A stretch of DNA of 64,000 bases from Acidobacteriota bacterium. GTDB taxonomy: Bacteria > Acidobacteriota > Blastocatellia > Chloracidobacteriales > JADJPF01. The position numbers and the translations under genes were made by a program. Within the stretch, counting starts at the first letter, position 1; each line of letters starts with the position of its first letter. This document shows positions 33,256 to 42,342 of this stretch, piece by piece. Under the pieces are notes generated by a model. The model was given only the letters and a program-made list of their open reading frames with translations, was not told where the DNA came from and made no database searches. The DNA is taken from assembly GCA_016213785.1 (NCBI GenBank), contig JACQZQ010000044.1:89643-153642 (forward strand), given 5' to 3'.

Positions 33256-36183
33256 TTAAGCATCAGCAGTTTTCTTTAGTGGAATTGCTTGATGAACGAT
33301 TTGTAAAAGTTTTTCAAGCCCAGCATGACGATCTTTACCTAAATGTAGGCGAATAGCGCGACGATTACGTGAAGCTAAGGATTGGAAATCACCTAATGCT
33401 TGAGCAGCTTTAAGTACACCAAAGGTATAGCTTTCACCTGGTACAGGCATATCTTGATCATCATCAGCGGTGATTTGAATAAATAAACCTGCATCACTAC
33501 CGCCTTTATGGAGTTGGCCTGTAGAGTGTAAGAAACGTGGGCCATAACCTACTGTAGTTGCTACTCTTAGACCATCACGAACATGGGTGCGCAAGTCTTG
33601 AAGCAGACTATCATGCCCTTGAGTTTCATTAACATAAGCTAAGAATGCACAATAATCACCAGCCTTAGCTTGATTTAGGTGTGCTGCAACTAAATCAGCA
33701 ACAGAGCCAGAATTACCTTCTGAAAGATGTGCTTTAGTTGCCTCATCACAATAAACTGTTAATCCATCGCCGCTTGCAGCAACAGATTGTTCTGGTAATT
33801 TACCTTTTTCAGCATATTCAGCAAGTAAAGCTTTGGTGTTATCTTTACTTTCTTGAACATTTGGCTGATCAAAAGAATTAATTCCAAGTACTGCACCAGC
33901 AAAAGCTGTAGCAAATTCCCATAAAAAGAATTGTTCTCCTAAGTCTAATTTATCGTGTAAGATATGACGAACAACAGGATGTCCTTGAGCTTCTAAGGCT
34001 TTTAATTTAGCATCAATATCAGCACTAATGGAGCCGCCTATGCTCATTGCTACAAAAAGACGATCATCGCCATAAGAAGATGGGCTTCCAAGGGCTTCAC
34101 CTGCTACAGGCAAAATTCCACGACCATCTTTACCAGTACTTTCAGCAATTAATTGCTCAATCCATAAACCTAAAGAAGCAAGCTCTGGTGAAGTTACTAT
34201 AGTGAGTTTATCTTTACCAGCTTTAGCCATTTCACCCATTATTGCACCAAGGTGAGCACCTGGATTTTCTGCGCCAGGAACACAGCTATCACAAGCATGA
34301 GCAATACGATCAGCACGATCTAATAATGTTTTGAAATCAAAACCTTGAACAGCAGCAGGAACCATTCCAAAATAAGAAAGTGCAGAATAACGTCCACCAA
34401 TATCGGCAGGATTTAAGAAAATACGACGAAAATCAGCGTCTTTAGCACGTTGTTCCATACTAGTTCCAGGGTCGGTGATAGCTACAAAGTTTTCTCCTGC
34501 ACGAGCACCTTTAGCGGCTTTTACCTTATCATAGAAATATTGGAAAAATGCATTTGGTTCAGTAGTGCTACCAGATTTACTAGCAACTATAAAAAGTGTA
34601 TCTGCAACATTTATTTGATCTTCAAGAGCTTTAATTGCTAAAGGATCTGTACTATCAAGTACTAGAAGAGTTGGAGAGCCTTCTTGCTTCCCAAAGGTTT
34701 GTCTAAAGACTTCTACACAAAGGCTAGAACCTCCCATACCAAGTAACATCAAGTGTTTAAAGCCAGCACGACGAATATTAGCGGCAAATTCTTCTAATTC
34801 TTGGCTATGCTCATAGACTTTATTTGCCACTGTTAGCCATCCTAAGGCATTTTTAATGATTGCTTGATGTTCAGACTCAGATTTCCAAAGACTTGCATCT
34901 TTTTTCCAAATTCGCTCAACCCATTTTTCTTTTTCAGCACTCTTAAATCTTTCTCTAACGCGATCAGCATTTGAACCTAAGGAAGAAGTAAAGCGATCAA
35001 AAATACCTGAAAGAGCAGCAGCTCGTTTAGCTTCAAGTGATGCAAATAGGGTATCAAAAGAGGTCATAAATGATTTAACACCTTCAACTTGTAGTTGATG
35101 TGTGACTTCGGCTAGGCTGATACCAAAACCCTCTAGTTTTTCAATTATTTTACGAGCGCCATCATGGTCTTCTTCAAGGGTTGCACCTCGGACTTTACCG
35201 TGATCACGAAAAGCACTATAAGTAGCTGGAGGGACAGTGTTTACTGTATCTGAACCAATAAGCTCTTCTAAATAATAAACATCTGAATAAGCAGGGTCTT
35301 TTGTACCTGTTGAAGCCCAAAGAGGTCTTTGAGCTTTAGCACCTTTTTCTCTTAATGCTGCAAAGCGATCTCCATAGTAAATATCCTTAAACTTAGCATA
35401 GGCAATTTTAGCATTAGCAATAGCAGCTTTGCCTTGGAGGGCAGTTAATTCAGCCTTTTCAGCTTCATCAGTGGTAAGACGGGCGCGTTCTCTTAACTTG
35501 CCATCTATAGCCGTATCAACGCGGCTAACAAAGAAGCTTGCTACTGAGGCTACATCATCTACAGGGTTTCCTTCGGCAGCACGTCGCTCTAAGCCTTTAA
35601 TATGGGCTTCGGCTACGTCGATATAGGATTTAAGAGAAAAGATTAGCGTAACGTTGACATTAATTCCACAAGCAATCAATTCAGTAATTACAGGAATACC
35701 GGCTTCTGTTGCAGGTACTTTAATCATTACATTTTTACGATTAAGTTCTTTAAATAGGCGTTTTGCTTCAATTATTGTGCCTTCGGTATCATGAGCAAGC
35801 TTAGGTGATACTTCTAGACTTACATAACCATCTACTTCATTTGTACGTACAAAAACAGGATAAAGTAAGTCTGCGGTTTGGCGAATATCATCAATAACTA
35901 AAGCTTCATAGATTTCATTTACTTCTTTACCAGTAGCAATTAACTTTTTAAGTTGTTCATTATAGTCAGTGCTACCCATAATGGCTTTTTCAAAGATGGT
36001 TGGGTTAGAAGTTACACCACGTAGGTCATCCCCACCAATCTTAGCTTGTAAGGTGGAGGTGATGCCCCGCATGTCATAACCTATTTTGGATTGAAGATCA
36101 CCAGTAACTAAAAGTGCTTTACGAATGTTATCATACCAAATGCTTTGACCCAGTTTTTGTAATTCTACTAAAGGGTTGCTCAT
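33256..36183 (-). CDS. Bifunctional transaldolase / glucose-6-phosphate isomerase
   Basis: The 975-residue enzyme joins two sugar-phosphate steps. The N-terminal part (about 1-370) is transaldolase, with GVTSNPTIFEKAI and the Schiff-base lysine segment NVMIKVPATEAG. The C-terminal part (about 430-975) is phosphoglucose isomerase, with LMLLGMGGSSL, VASKSGSTTEPNAFF and DPGTSMEQRAKDADF. Such fusions are known in several phyla. Joining them links the pentose phosphate pathway to fructose- and glucose-6-phosphate. ATG 36183 is selected because AGGAGA lies 9 bases upstream; the longer open frame adds 24 unlikely residues. It is monocistronic. Confidence 0.95.
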   Translation of the reverse strand: MSNPLVELQKLGQSIWYDNIRKALLVTGDLQSKIGYDMRGITSTLQAKIGGDDLRGVTSNPTIFEKAIMGSTDYNEQLKKLIATGKEVNEIYEALVIDDIRQTADLLYPVFVRTNEVDGYVSLEVSPKLAHDTEGTIIEAKRLFKELNRKNVMIKVPATEAGIPVITELIACGINVNVTLIFSLKSYIDVAEAHIKGLERRAAEGNPVDDVASVASFFVSRVDTAIDGKLRERARLTTDEAEKAELTALQGKAAIANAKIAYAKFKDIYYGDRFAALREKGAKAQRPLWASTGTKDPAYSDVYYLEELIGSDTVNTVPPATYSAFRDHGKVRGATLEEDHDGARKIIEKLEGFGISLAEVTHQLQVEGVKSFMTSFDTLFASLEAKRAAALSGIFDRFTSSLGSNADRVRERFKSAEKEKWVERIWKKDASLWKSESEHQAIIKNALGWLTVANKVYEHSQELEEFAANIRRAGFKHLMLLGMGGSSLCVEVFRQTFGKQEGSPTLLVLDSTDPLAIKALEDQINVADTLFIVASKSGSTTEPNAFFQYFYDKVKAAKGARAGENFVAITDPGTSMEQRAKDADFRRIFLNPADIGGRYSALSYFGMVPAAVQGFDFKTLLDRADRIAHACDSCVPGAENPGAHLGAIMGEMAKAGKDKLTIVTSPELASLGLWIEQLIAESTGKDGRGILPVAGEALGSPSSYGDDRLFVAMSIGGSISADIDAKLKALEAQGHPVVRHILHDKLDLGEQFFLWEFATAFAGAVLGINSFDQPNVQESKDNTKALLAEYAEKGKLPEQSVAASGDGLTVYCDEATKAHLSEGNSGSVADLVAAHLNQAKAGDYCAFLAYVNETQGHDSLLQDLRTHVRDGLRVATTVGYGPRFLHSTGQLHKGGSDAGLFIQITADDDQDMPVPGESYTFGVLKAAQALGDFQSLASRNRRAIRLHLGKDRHAGLEKLLQIVHQAIPLKKTADA

Positions 36184-36381
36184 ATGTGTTTGTCTCCTAA
36201 AAAAATGTGGATAGTTTTTAGTGCTAAGCGTTGAGATCGCTTGTAGAACGGCCAATGTGCAATAAATATATAATTACACTTAAGTGAAGAAATTAAAACT
36301 TGTAGCCGCGCCCAAAATTATAATGTGGCTTATAACTATTTACAATGGTTATAAATAGGTAATTTGCCGAACTCAAGTTTA

Positions 36382-36750
36382 TTATTTTTTTAGCGCTACC
36401 CAAAATAGGCAAAACCAAGCAGCTAAAAATGCTAATCCTCCAAAGGGTGTAATTGCTCCAAGTATTTTGACTCCTGTTAGGCTTAAAGCATATAGACTTC
36501 CAGAAAAAAGAATTATTCCAAGAATAAATAACCAACCACTTGTTATAACTAAACCACTAGGTGAGCGACTATATGCCCAAGCCACAGCAATTAATGCAAA
36601 AGAATGATACATTTGATAGCGCACTCCTACTTCAAAAATACTTAGCATTTCACTAGAAAGCCTGCTTTTTAAGCCATGAGCGCCAAAAGCTCCTGCTGCT
36701 ACAGCAATAAAAGCTGAAATTGCACCTAACGCAAAAAATACTCGTTCCAT
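36382..36750 (-). CDS. DUF423 (YgdD-type) small membrane protein
   Basis: The 122-residue protein has four hydrophobic helices and family signatures: FFALGAISAFIAVAAGAFGA, HGLKSRL, YQMYHSFALI and ITPFGGLAFLAAWF. These fit the DUF423/YgdD inner-membrane family of unknown function. ATG 36750 is chosen over an in-frame GTG four codons upstream because the family starts at this Met. It lies upstream of tal-pgi on the same strand, about 200 bases away, with no clear link. Confidence 0.88.
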   Translation of the reverse strand: MERVFFALGAISAFIAVAAGAFGAHGLKSRLSSEMLSIFEVGVRYQMYHSFALIAVAWAYSRSPSGLVITSGWLFILGIILFSGSLYALSLTGVKILGAITPFGGLAFLAAWFCLFWVALKK

Positions 36751-36832
36751 AATAAAACCCACTTTATATAAATTAAAAATAAAATTTAGGGAAGTTAGAG
36801 AATTATTTATTTAGTTTTATTATTGGTCAACC

Positions 36833-36857
36833 TGCTATAGCGTTTTAAGCTATAGCA
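36833..36857 (-). terminator. Stem-loop after the glycosyltransferase gene
   Basis: TGCTATAG (36833-36840) and CTATAGCA (36850-36857) form an 8-bp stem with a 9-base loop, 10 bases past the glycosyltransferase stop. There is no T-tail. Confidence 0.45.
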
Positions 36858-36867
36858 TTTATGGCCT

Positions 36868-38394
36868 TTATTGATTTAATAATTCTTTATTGTTTCTTAT
36901 TAGCAGGTTGGGAAAATCTTTTAATGGTTGATAATTTTCTTCTAGGTATTTTTTTGTTTGTTCTAAGTGGGTAGGATCGTGTTCAAGTCTTTGCAAAAAG
37001 TTTTTGTTTACAATGTATGGATGCGTTTTTTTAAACTCACTAACAAAATCATAATGAAAATTAGGTAGAATTTCTTTCATTAATTTTAGGTTTACATCAA
37101 CCCAATGAAATGTTCCATCCATTCTAAATATAGGGTTAGAGATTGTATTACCAACAAAGGTTTCATTTTTAGGAATTATTTTATTTAGATTTTCAATGTA
37201 CTCTAAATTTCTACTTAACCCATTGGTTATATACCAATCAGAACGCAGAGAAGAAACTATAGCAAGAAGGAAAAATATTATTAAGACAAAAACCTGTTTT
37301 TTACTAGGTACTTGATTAAGTAACCAAACTAGACCTTGTGCTGTAGATAAAGCTAGAGAAGGAATTAAAACATAAAAGTTATGTATAGGAGGAATAAAAT
37401 CTAGATCTTTATAAATTTCAGGGCGAGAAAGAAAAATCATTCCCATAAATAAAGCAAAAAGGTTTAAGAAAGAAAATAAAAAAGTAAGACCATTTAGCCA
37501 AAAAAGTTTTCTATCCTTAAATATTAAATAAACACAAATAGGTAGAGAAATAAAAAATAGTGGAAATAATGCAAATGTCTTAACGAAAATATCTCTTAAC
37601 CTATCCCAAGGGTTAAAAAAAGGCAGTGCAATACTAGAACTTACTCTATACATATTTTCTAAATAAAAAGAAAATCCATAGATAAGAAAAGGTAATAAAA
37701 TAGGTATAAAAGCCGTAACAGCAAAGATTAGTAAATTATTTTTACGACTCAAAATTTCTTTTATTCCATTCTTAGAAGACCAGCCAATTAGAACTGCTAT
37801 GGCTAAAGCTAGGATTGTAAAACCCGATCTAGGGTGTAACGCAAAGGCTAGACCTAAAAGAAGCCCTGATAAAAGTGCTTCATAAAATAAAAATTTGTTC
37901 TTCCAACCTCTTATAAAAAAATAAGTTCCAGCTAGTAAAAGTGCAACCATTACCCCATCTGGACGCATAGCTATCCCTGCTAATTGGAAGAATTGATTTA
38001 GACATAAAATTATTGCAGTTATTAATCCTCCAATTTTGCCAAAAATTTCTTTTCCTATTAAATAAAGAAAAATTACTGCAAGTGAAAAAGTAATCAACAT
38101 CAATATACGCCCAAAGATAAAGACTGCTGTATTTTCTCCAGAAATATGATAATAAGTAGATAAAATATACCAATAGTGGGGTGGATGATGCTCAAAAAAG
38201 TCTATATAAAGAGCTTTGTTCTTAAATAGAAGCCAGGCTACATGTGCATGTTCAATTTCATCTTCGTCTAAGCTTTTAGATTGGGATTGTAAAAACAAAT
38301 TAATAAAAGTTATTAAAAAGGTTATAAAAGCTAATATTTTTATAAGTAACCAGGTTTTTTGATTTTCTAGAAGTTTATCTAAATTGTTATTCAT
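36868..38394 (-). CDS. Polytopic GT39/PMT-like glycosyltransferase
   Basis: The 508-residue protein has about ten membrane helices. The first loop carries SLDEDEIEHAHVAWLLF, the acidic motif typical of dolichyl/undecaprenyl-phosphate-sugar-dependent GT-C enzymes, followed by DFFEHHPPHYWY. A luminal-type tail of about 110 residues follows the last helix. It should move a sugar from a lipid carrier to a protein or glycan on the outer face of the membrane; acceptor and sugar are unknown. It follows nrtR by 36 bases on the same strand, so readthrough from the NAD salvage operon is possible. Confidence 0.8.
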   Translation of the reverse strand: MNNNLDKLLENQKTWLLIKILAFITFLITFINLFLQSQSKSLDEDEIEHAHVAWLLFKNKALYIDFFEHHPPHYWYILSTYYHISGENTAVFIFGRILMLITFSLAVIFLYLIGKEIFGKIGGLITAIILCLNQFFQLAGIAMRPDGVMVALLLAGTYFFIRGWKNKFLFYEALLSGLLLGLAFALHPRSGFTILALAIAVLIGWSSKNGIKEILSRKNNLLIFAVTAFIPILLPFLIYGFSFYLENMYRVSSSIALPFFNPWDRLRDIFVKTFALFPLFFISLPICVYLIFKDRKLFWLNGLTFLFSFLNLFALFMGMIFLSRPEIYKDLDFIPPIHNFYVLIPSLALSTAQGLVWLLNQVPSKKQVFVLIIFFLLAIVSSLRSDWYITNGLSRNLEYIENLNKIIPKNETFVGNTISNPIFRMDGTFHWVDVNLKLMKEILPNFHYDFVSEFKKTHPYIVNKNFLQRLEHDPTHLEQTKKYLEENYQPLKDFPNLLIRNNKELLNQ

Positions 38395-38430
38395 TATTTT
38401 TTACTAAGATATTTCGTTTAATACGAGCTT

Positions 38431-39123
38431 TTAGGCTTCTTTAAACTGATAAAGTCTTGCAGGGCGATGTACCCCATCCATTTTTGTTTCTTCTAATTCA
38501 GTTAACATATTTTCAGAAAGTATTTTTTTACGAAAATTTCTTTTATCTATAGGCTTATTTAGAATAATTTCATAAACTTTTTGTAGCTCTGTTAAAGTAA
38601 ATTTCTTAGGTAAAAGCTGAAACCCTATAGTAGTATAGCTTAGCTTGTTACGTAAACGCTCAAGAGCATACTTAAGAATTTTATCATGGTCAAAGGCAAG
38701 TGGGGGTAGAGAATACATTGAAAACCAGTCTACATCTTCTGCGTCGGTATCTGCCTTAATTTCTAGTCTTTCAGAGCTAATAAGAGCAAAATAGGCAATT
38801 GTAACTACCCAAGCACGAGGGTCACGGCCAGGATCTCCAAAGGTATAAAGCTGTTCTAGATAAATATTTGAAACATTAGTTTCTTCAAAAAGTTCGCGCC
38901 TAGCGGCTTGTTCTAAGGTTTCACCCATACGAACAAAGCCACCAGGAATTGCCCACATACCCTTAAAAGGCTCTATTTTACGCTTAATAAGCAAAACCTT
39001 TAGGTCTTTGCCATCTACAGTAAAAATAATTGTATCTACAGCTACAGAAGGACGATCTTTAAGTGCTGGGATAAAAAAATCACTAGGAGAACTAGTAGAA
39101 GTGTTTTTATTAGACTTAGACAA
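38431..39123 (-). CDS. nrtR: NrtR-type Nudix transcriptional regulator of NAD metabolism
   Basis: The N-terminal Nudix-like domain (about 25-160) has the box GGFVRMGETLEQAARRELFE followed by ETNV. The C-terminal about 65 residues form the NrtR winged helix (FTLTELQKVYEIIL, then NFRKKILS and HRPARLYQF). NrtR proteins repress NAD salvage genes and sense ADP-ribose-type ligands. The gene is third in a pncB-pncA-nrtR operon, whose promoter carries a 23-base palindrome, so autoregulation is likely. The start is TTG 39123 with AGAGGT upstream. It could be a plain Nudix hydrolase, but the context and C-terminal domain argue strongly for NrtR. Confidence 0.92.
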   Translation of the reverse strand: MSKSNKNTSTSSPSDFFIPALKDRPSVAVDTIIFTVDGKDLKVLLIKRKIEPFKGMWAIPGGFVRMGETLEQAARRELFEETNVSNIYLEQLYTFGDPGRDPRAWVVTIAYFALISSERLEIKADTDAEDVDWFSMYSLPPLAFDHDKILKYALERLRNKLSYTTIGFQLLPKKFTLTELQKVYEIILNKPIDKRNFRKKILSENMLTELEETKMDGVHRPARLYQFKEA

Positions 39124-39148
39124 AACTAACTTACCTCTAAATTAATAA

Positions 39149-39745
39149 TTAACTGGCAATTATTTCTGATGTGCGAGCAAATTTTGCACCAGCTAGTTTC
39201 ATTTCATCAAGTGCTGCTAAGCTAGTTTCAGGAGTAACCCCACTAATAGCATCTTCAACAACTGTAACTTTATAACCTCTTTCAAGTAACCCAAGCACAG
39301 CTGCTTTTACACAATAATCTGTTGCAACTCCAAAAACATAGTAGTTTTTAGCATCCAAAACCTTAAAAATATTTTCAGCATTTTCATTACCAAAAATACT
39401 AAAAATAGTTTTCTCTAAAATATAGTTACTAGCTTTTTCTGATAAAAAAAGCTCTTGCTTGCTTGCTGCAATTATAGTCGCAGTTTCAATAAATGTAGCA
39501 GATACTTTTTCTTGCCCAGGAGTATTTCTAACACAATGAGGGGGAAATTGCGAAAATTCTGGGTCATCAACAGGATGAGCATCAACAGAAGCAACAATAG
39601 GGATAGATTTTTCCTTAGCATAAGACACTAGCTTAGCTAAATTATTAGTGATTTCTGGAGCGCCAGGAACAAAAAGAGTTCCTTTAGGATCCATAAAATC
39701 AAATTGAGTATCAATATCTACAAAAACCATTTCTCTAATTGCCAT
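39149..39745 (-). CDS. pncA: Nicotinamidase
   Basis: The isochorismatase-fold amidohydrolase converts nicotinamide to nicotinate. The catalytic triad is visible as Asp12 (IDTQFDF), Lys112 (LEKTIFS) and Cys145 (GVATDYCVKAAV). The metal site matches Asp55, His57 and His70 (SVDAHPVDDPEF, then FPPHC). ATG 39745 follows GGAGAA at proper spacing; the in-frame ATG four codons earlier overlaps that ribosome site. The gene is second in the NAD salvage operon, between pncB and nrtR, with short gaps. Its product feeds PncB directly. Confidence 0.95.
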   Translation of the reverse strand: MAIREMVFVDIDTQFDFMDPKGTLFVPGAPEITNNLAKLVSYAKEKSIPIVASVDAHPVDDPEFSQFPPHCVRNTPGQEKVSATFIETATIIAASKQELFLSEKASNYILEKTIFSIFGNENAENIFKVLDAKNYYVFGVATDYCVKAAVLGLLERGYKVTVVEDAISGVTPETSLAALDEMKLAGAKFARTSEIIAS

Positions 39746-39782
39746 AAATTTCTCCATAGTTTTAACCCAAAGGGTTATTATT

Positions 39783-41153
39783 TTATTGATTAAGTTTGGC
39801 CTTAACTTCTTCTAAAAGCTCATTTAAGGCTATACTTGTTAAAACAGGATAAAGAATATTTTCGCTAAAACTATGATATTCTTTAGGTAAATTAGCTAGC
39901 TCTTGAGCAGCATAAGCACGAGAACTTTCTAAGCTAACTTTTCCATATTCAGTTATTTCGCCATTTTTAATAACAGGAACTAGCAAAGGACGGCTGTTAG
40001 TTGGAATACTTTCATTAGCTAGACCAAGAGTATCACCTAAGTATTCACCATTACTCCCGTAATGGCGAAAAACTTGTTTAATACCAGGATAAGTAATTTT
40101 TTCAGAGCTAAATTTAGCTGTAAATTGTGTTGTTCCATCATCCTTAACACGCTCAACTAGCTTATAAACACCGCCTAGAGCAGGTAAATCACGAGAGGTT
40201 GCAAGTTCTGTTCCTACTCCAAGCGTATCTACAGGAGCACCCCTTTTAATGAGTTCGGTAATTGAAAATTCATTTAGATCGCCACTAACTACAATCTTAG
40301 TTTGGTTAAGCCCTGCTTTATCTAAAATTTCCCTTACCTTAAAACTTTGTTCAGCTAAATTGCCACTATCAATTCTTACCCCTTTAATTCCAGCACCTAA
40401 TTTACAAGCATTTTCTGCTCCCTTTAGAGTATCGTAAGTATCTATAAGTAAAGTGCTAGTATCAGGAAATACTTCATAGAGTTTCTTAAATGCTGTTAAC
40501 TCATCTCCAAAAGCAAGCGTCCAAGCATGTGCTGCCGTTCCATAAACAGGAATTCCAAATCTTTTACCTGCGGCTAAATTTGAAGTCCCAGTAAAGCCAC
40601 TTAGATAAGCAGAACGAGCCGCATAAGTGCCAGCAACCCCGCCATGAGCACGACGTGTCCCAAATTCTAAAATAGAGCGTTTTTTACCATCTTGATGTGC
40701 TGCTCTAACAATTCGGGCTGCTTTAGTAGCAATTAATGTTTGGAAATTTATTGTTGAAAGAAGGTAAGTCTCTAAAATTTGTGCTTCAATAAGTGGAGCA
40801 GTAACGCGAATAATAGGCTCATTGCCAAATACAAGCGTCCCCTCAGGCATTGCCCATACATCACCAGTAAATCTAAAATTTCTTAAATAATCAAAAAATT
40901 CTGCTCCTACATTCTTAAAAACCGTTAAGCTTTTTAAATACTCAATGTCACTTTCACTAAATTTAAGACTAGTGATATATTCTAAACACTCAGCTAAACC
41001 TGCTGTTAATAGGTAGTTGCGGTTTTTAGGCACTCTTCTAACAAATAATTCAAAACTTCCTTGATTATTACATCTATGAGTAAAATACCCAGCTGCCATT
41101 GTAAGTTGATAAAGATCTGTAATTAAACTAGTGCTAAATTCTGTTGTGGGCAT
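39783..41153 (-). CDS. pncB: Nicotinate phosphoribosyltransferase
   Basis: The 456-residue enzyme joins nicotinate to phosphoribosyl pyrophosphate to give NaMN. Visible signatures include SLITDLYQLTMAAGYF at the start, EFGTRRAHG, LIDTYDTLKGAENA, GVRIDSGNL and the late VSGDLNEF. The length fits the family. AAGGAG precedes ATG 41153. It is the first gene of the pncB-pncA-nrtR operon, with a NrtR-type operator over its promoter. Its product NaMN is the substrate of the NadD domain encoded at 3476-5935. Confidence 0.95.
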   Translation of the reverse strand: MPTTEFSTSLITDLYQLTMAAGYFTHRCNNQGSFELFVRRVPKNRNYLLTAGLAECLEYITSLKFSESDIEYLKSLTVFKNVGAEFFDYLRNFRFTGDVWAMPEGTLVFGNEPIIRVTAPLIEAQILETYLLSTINFQTLIATKAARIVRAAHQDGKKRSILEFGTRRAHGGVAGTYAARSAYLSGFTGTSNLAAGKRFGIPVYGTAAHAWTLAFGDELTAFKKLYEVFPDTSTLLIDTYDTLKGAENACKLGAGIKGVRIDSGNLAEQSFKVREILDKAGLNQTKIVVSGDLNEFSITELIKRGAPVDTLGVGTELATSRDLPALGGVYKLVERVKDDGTTQFTAKFSSEKITYPGIKQVFRHYGSNGEYLGDTLGLANESIPTNSRPLLVPVIKNGEITEYGKVSLESSRAYAAQELANLPKEYHSFSENILYPVLTSIALNELLEEVKAKLNQ

Positions 41154-41172
41154 TTATAGTACTCCTTAATTA

Positions 41173-41195
41173 ATTAGTGTATATGATACACTAAT
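41173..41195. promoter_or_regulatory. NrtR operator of the pncB-pncA-nrtR operon
   Basis: The left arm ATTAGTGTAT (41173-41182) and right arm ATACACTAAT (41186-41195) are perfect inverted repeats around ATG. The palindrome overlaps the -10 box of the pncB promoter and lies 20 bases before the start codon, ideal for repression by the NrtR encoded in the same operon. Confidence 0.85.
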
Positions 41196-41210
41196 ATAAA
41201 ATAGTGTCAA
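41183..41210 (-). promoter_or_regulatory. Promoter of pncB-pncA-nrtR
   Basis: On the minus strand TTGACA (41210-41205), a perfect -35 box, is followed after 16 bases by TATCAT (41188-41183). The -10 box lies within the NrtR palindrome. Confidence 0.75.
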
Positions 41211-41331
41211 GTGAATAAAATCACAAGGTAGCAATTTTATCTGAAAAATAAAAAAAAGCTAAGAAAAGTTATTGTGTTAATAAATAAAATAGTGAATAAA
41301 TAAGTGATTAAGTACTTTAGCGGGGGTGAAG

Positions 41332-41688
41332 ATGGATTTAACAGGGTATGTAAAAGTAGGAGATCTAGAGTCTGTTTCTCAAGGACAGATTTTAGTAATA
41401 ATTCACGATGGTTATCGAATTGCGATCTACTGTGACAGGGAAAATTACTATGCAATTGAAGATATTTGTCCTCATATGGGAGCTTTTTTTAGTAATGGTT
41501 ATCAAGAAGGAAATTTGATTATTTGTCCTTGGCATAATTGGGAGTTTGCCCTTGATACAGGTAAATGTGTAAAGCCGTTAAATGATTCATCCCTAAAGAC
41601 TTTTCCACTAAAAGTATTTGAAAACTCCTTTTGGCTACCTAGTAAGCTTTGCGAGGAAAATGAAGGTGAATTTGAAGATTGGATATAA
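41332..41688 (+). CDS. Rieske-type [2Fe-2S] ferredoxin
   Basis: The 118-residue protein is a single Rieske domain. The cluster ligands are Cys46-x-His48 (ICPHMG) and Cys65-x-x-His68 (ICPWHNW), 16 residues apart, as in soluble Rieske ferredoxins of nitrite-reductase small-subunit or dioxygenase type. It has no membrane anchor, so it is cytoplasmic. The partner oxygenase or reductase is not adjacent. ATG 41332 has GGGGGTGA just upstream; an in-frame GTG two codons earlier is part of that sequence. It is divergent from pncB. Confidence 0.88.
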   Translation: MDLTGYVKVGDLESVSQGQILVIIHDGYRIAIYCDRENYYAIEDICPHMGAFFSNGYQEGNLIICPWHNWEFALDTGKCVKPLNDSSLKTFPLKVFENSFWLPSKLCEENEGEFEDWI

Positions 41689-41942
41689 TTTTTTATTAAG
41701 ATAGAAGTGAAAAATAGTTGAACTAAAAGTTTAACTAAAGACCGGAAATTATTCATCAGGAAAAAGTTGTTGCAGCCCCTATATCGCTATGTTACATTCG
41801 CCTTATCAGTAGATAGCCCCTAAGCGCTCATTCCCTGAGCATTTCAAATAGGCGATAATAACCCTAATAATACACTCTAAGTCTTTACCTAAGATTATTG
41901 ATCTATTTAACATTAAGTTTTTAGTGATTCTGGAGGTGAATC

Positions 41943-42332
41943 TTGAACCGGGTAGCAAATACTTCCCTAGTAAATGATGTTAAGTCAAACGTAAGTTTAA
42001 CTTATGAACAAATAATTTCTCTATTGCAAATGCCTACGTATGTTTGGGTGGCAATGGTGATGCTTGCTGCAACAGGTCTTTGCTATTCCTTAACAGTTCA
42101 CACCCGTAATGAGCTAAATAATGCTCAACTTCAATATAATCAGGTTGATCAAGAGGTAAAGCAATTAGAATCAGAAAACGCTAAAATAGTACGTAGACTA
42201 AATGCCATTGAAAAAGACCCTCGCACAGTTGAAACTCTTGCACGTGAAGCAGGAATGATTGCTAGTGGCGAAACTGTAATTTTCTTACCTTCTCAACAAA
42301 ATAAATCTCAAGTAACTGTCTTAAAGAAATAA
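41943..42332 (+). CDS. FtsL/DivIC-like cell division protein
   Basis: The 129-residue protein has a short cytoplasmic part, one membrane helix (YVWVAMVMLAATGLCYSL) and an external coiled coil (NAQLQYNQVDQEVKQLESEN). A small conserved end follows (KDPRTVETLAREAGMI, which matches the DivIC/FtsB family pattern). It should act at the septum with FtsQ-type partners. It is not in a dcw/mra cluster, so it may be FtsB-like or a paralogue. The start is TTG 41943 with GGAGGTGA at good spacing. Confidence 0.75.
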   Translation: MNRVANTSLVNDVKSNVSLTYEQIISLLQMPTYVWVAMVMLAATGLCYSLTVHTRNELNNAQLQYNQVDQEVKQLESENAKIVRRLNAIEKDPRTVETLAREAGMIASGETVIFLPSQQNKSQVTVLKK

Positions 42333-42342
42333 CAAAATATTT

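Noticed and set aside
36293..36535. 80-codon minus-strand ORF
   Set aside because: It overlaps the DUF423 gene in another frame and continues into noncoding DNA; aromatic-rich nonsense composition.
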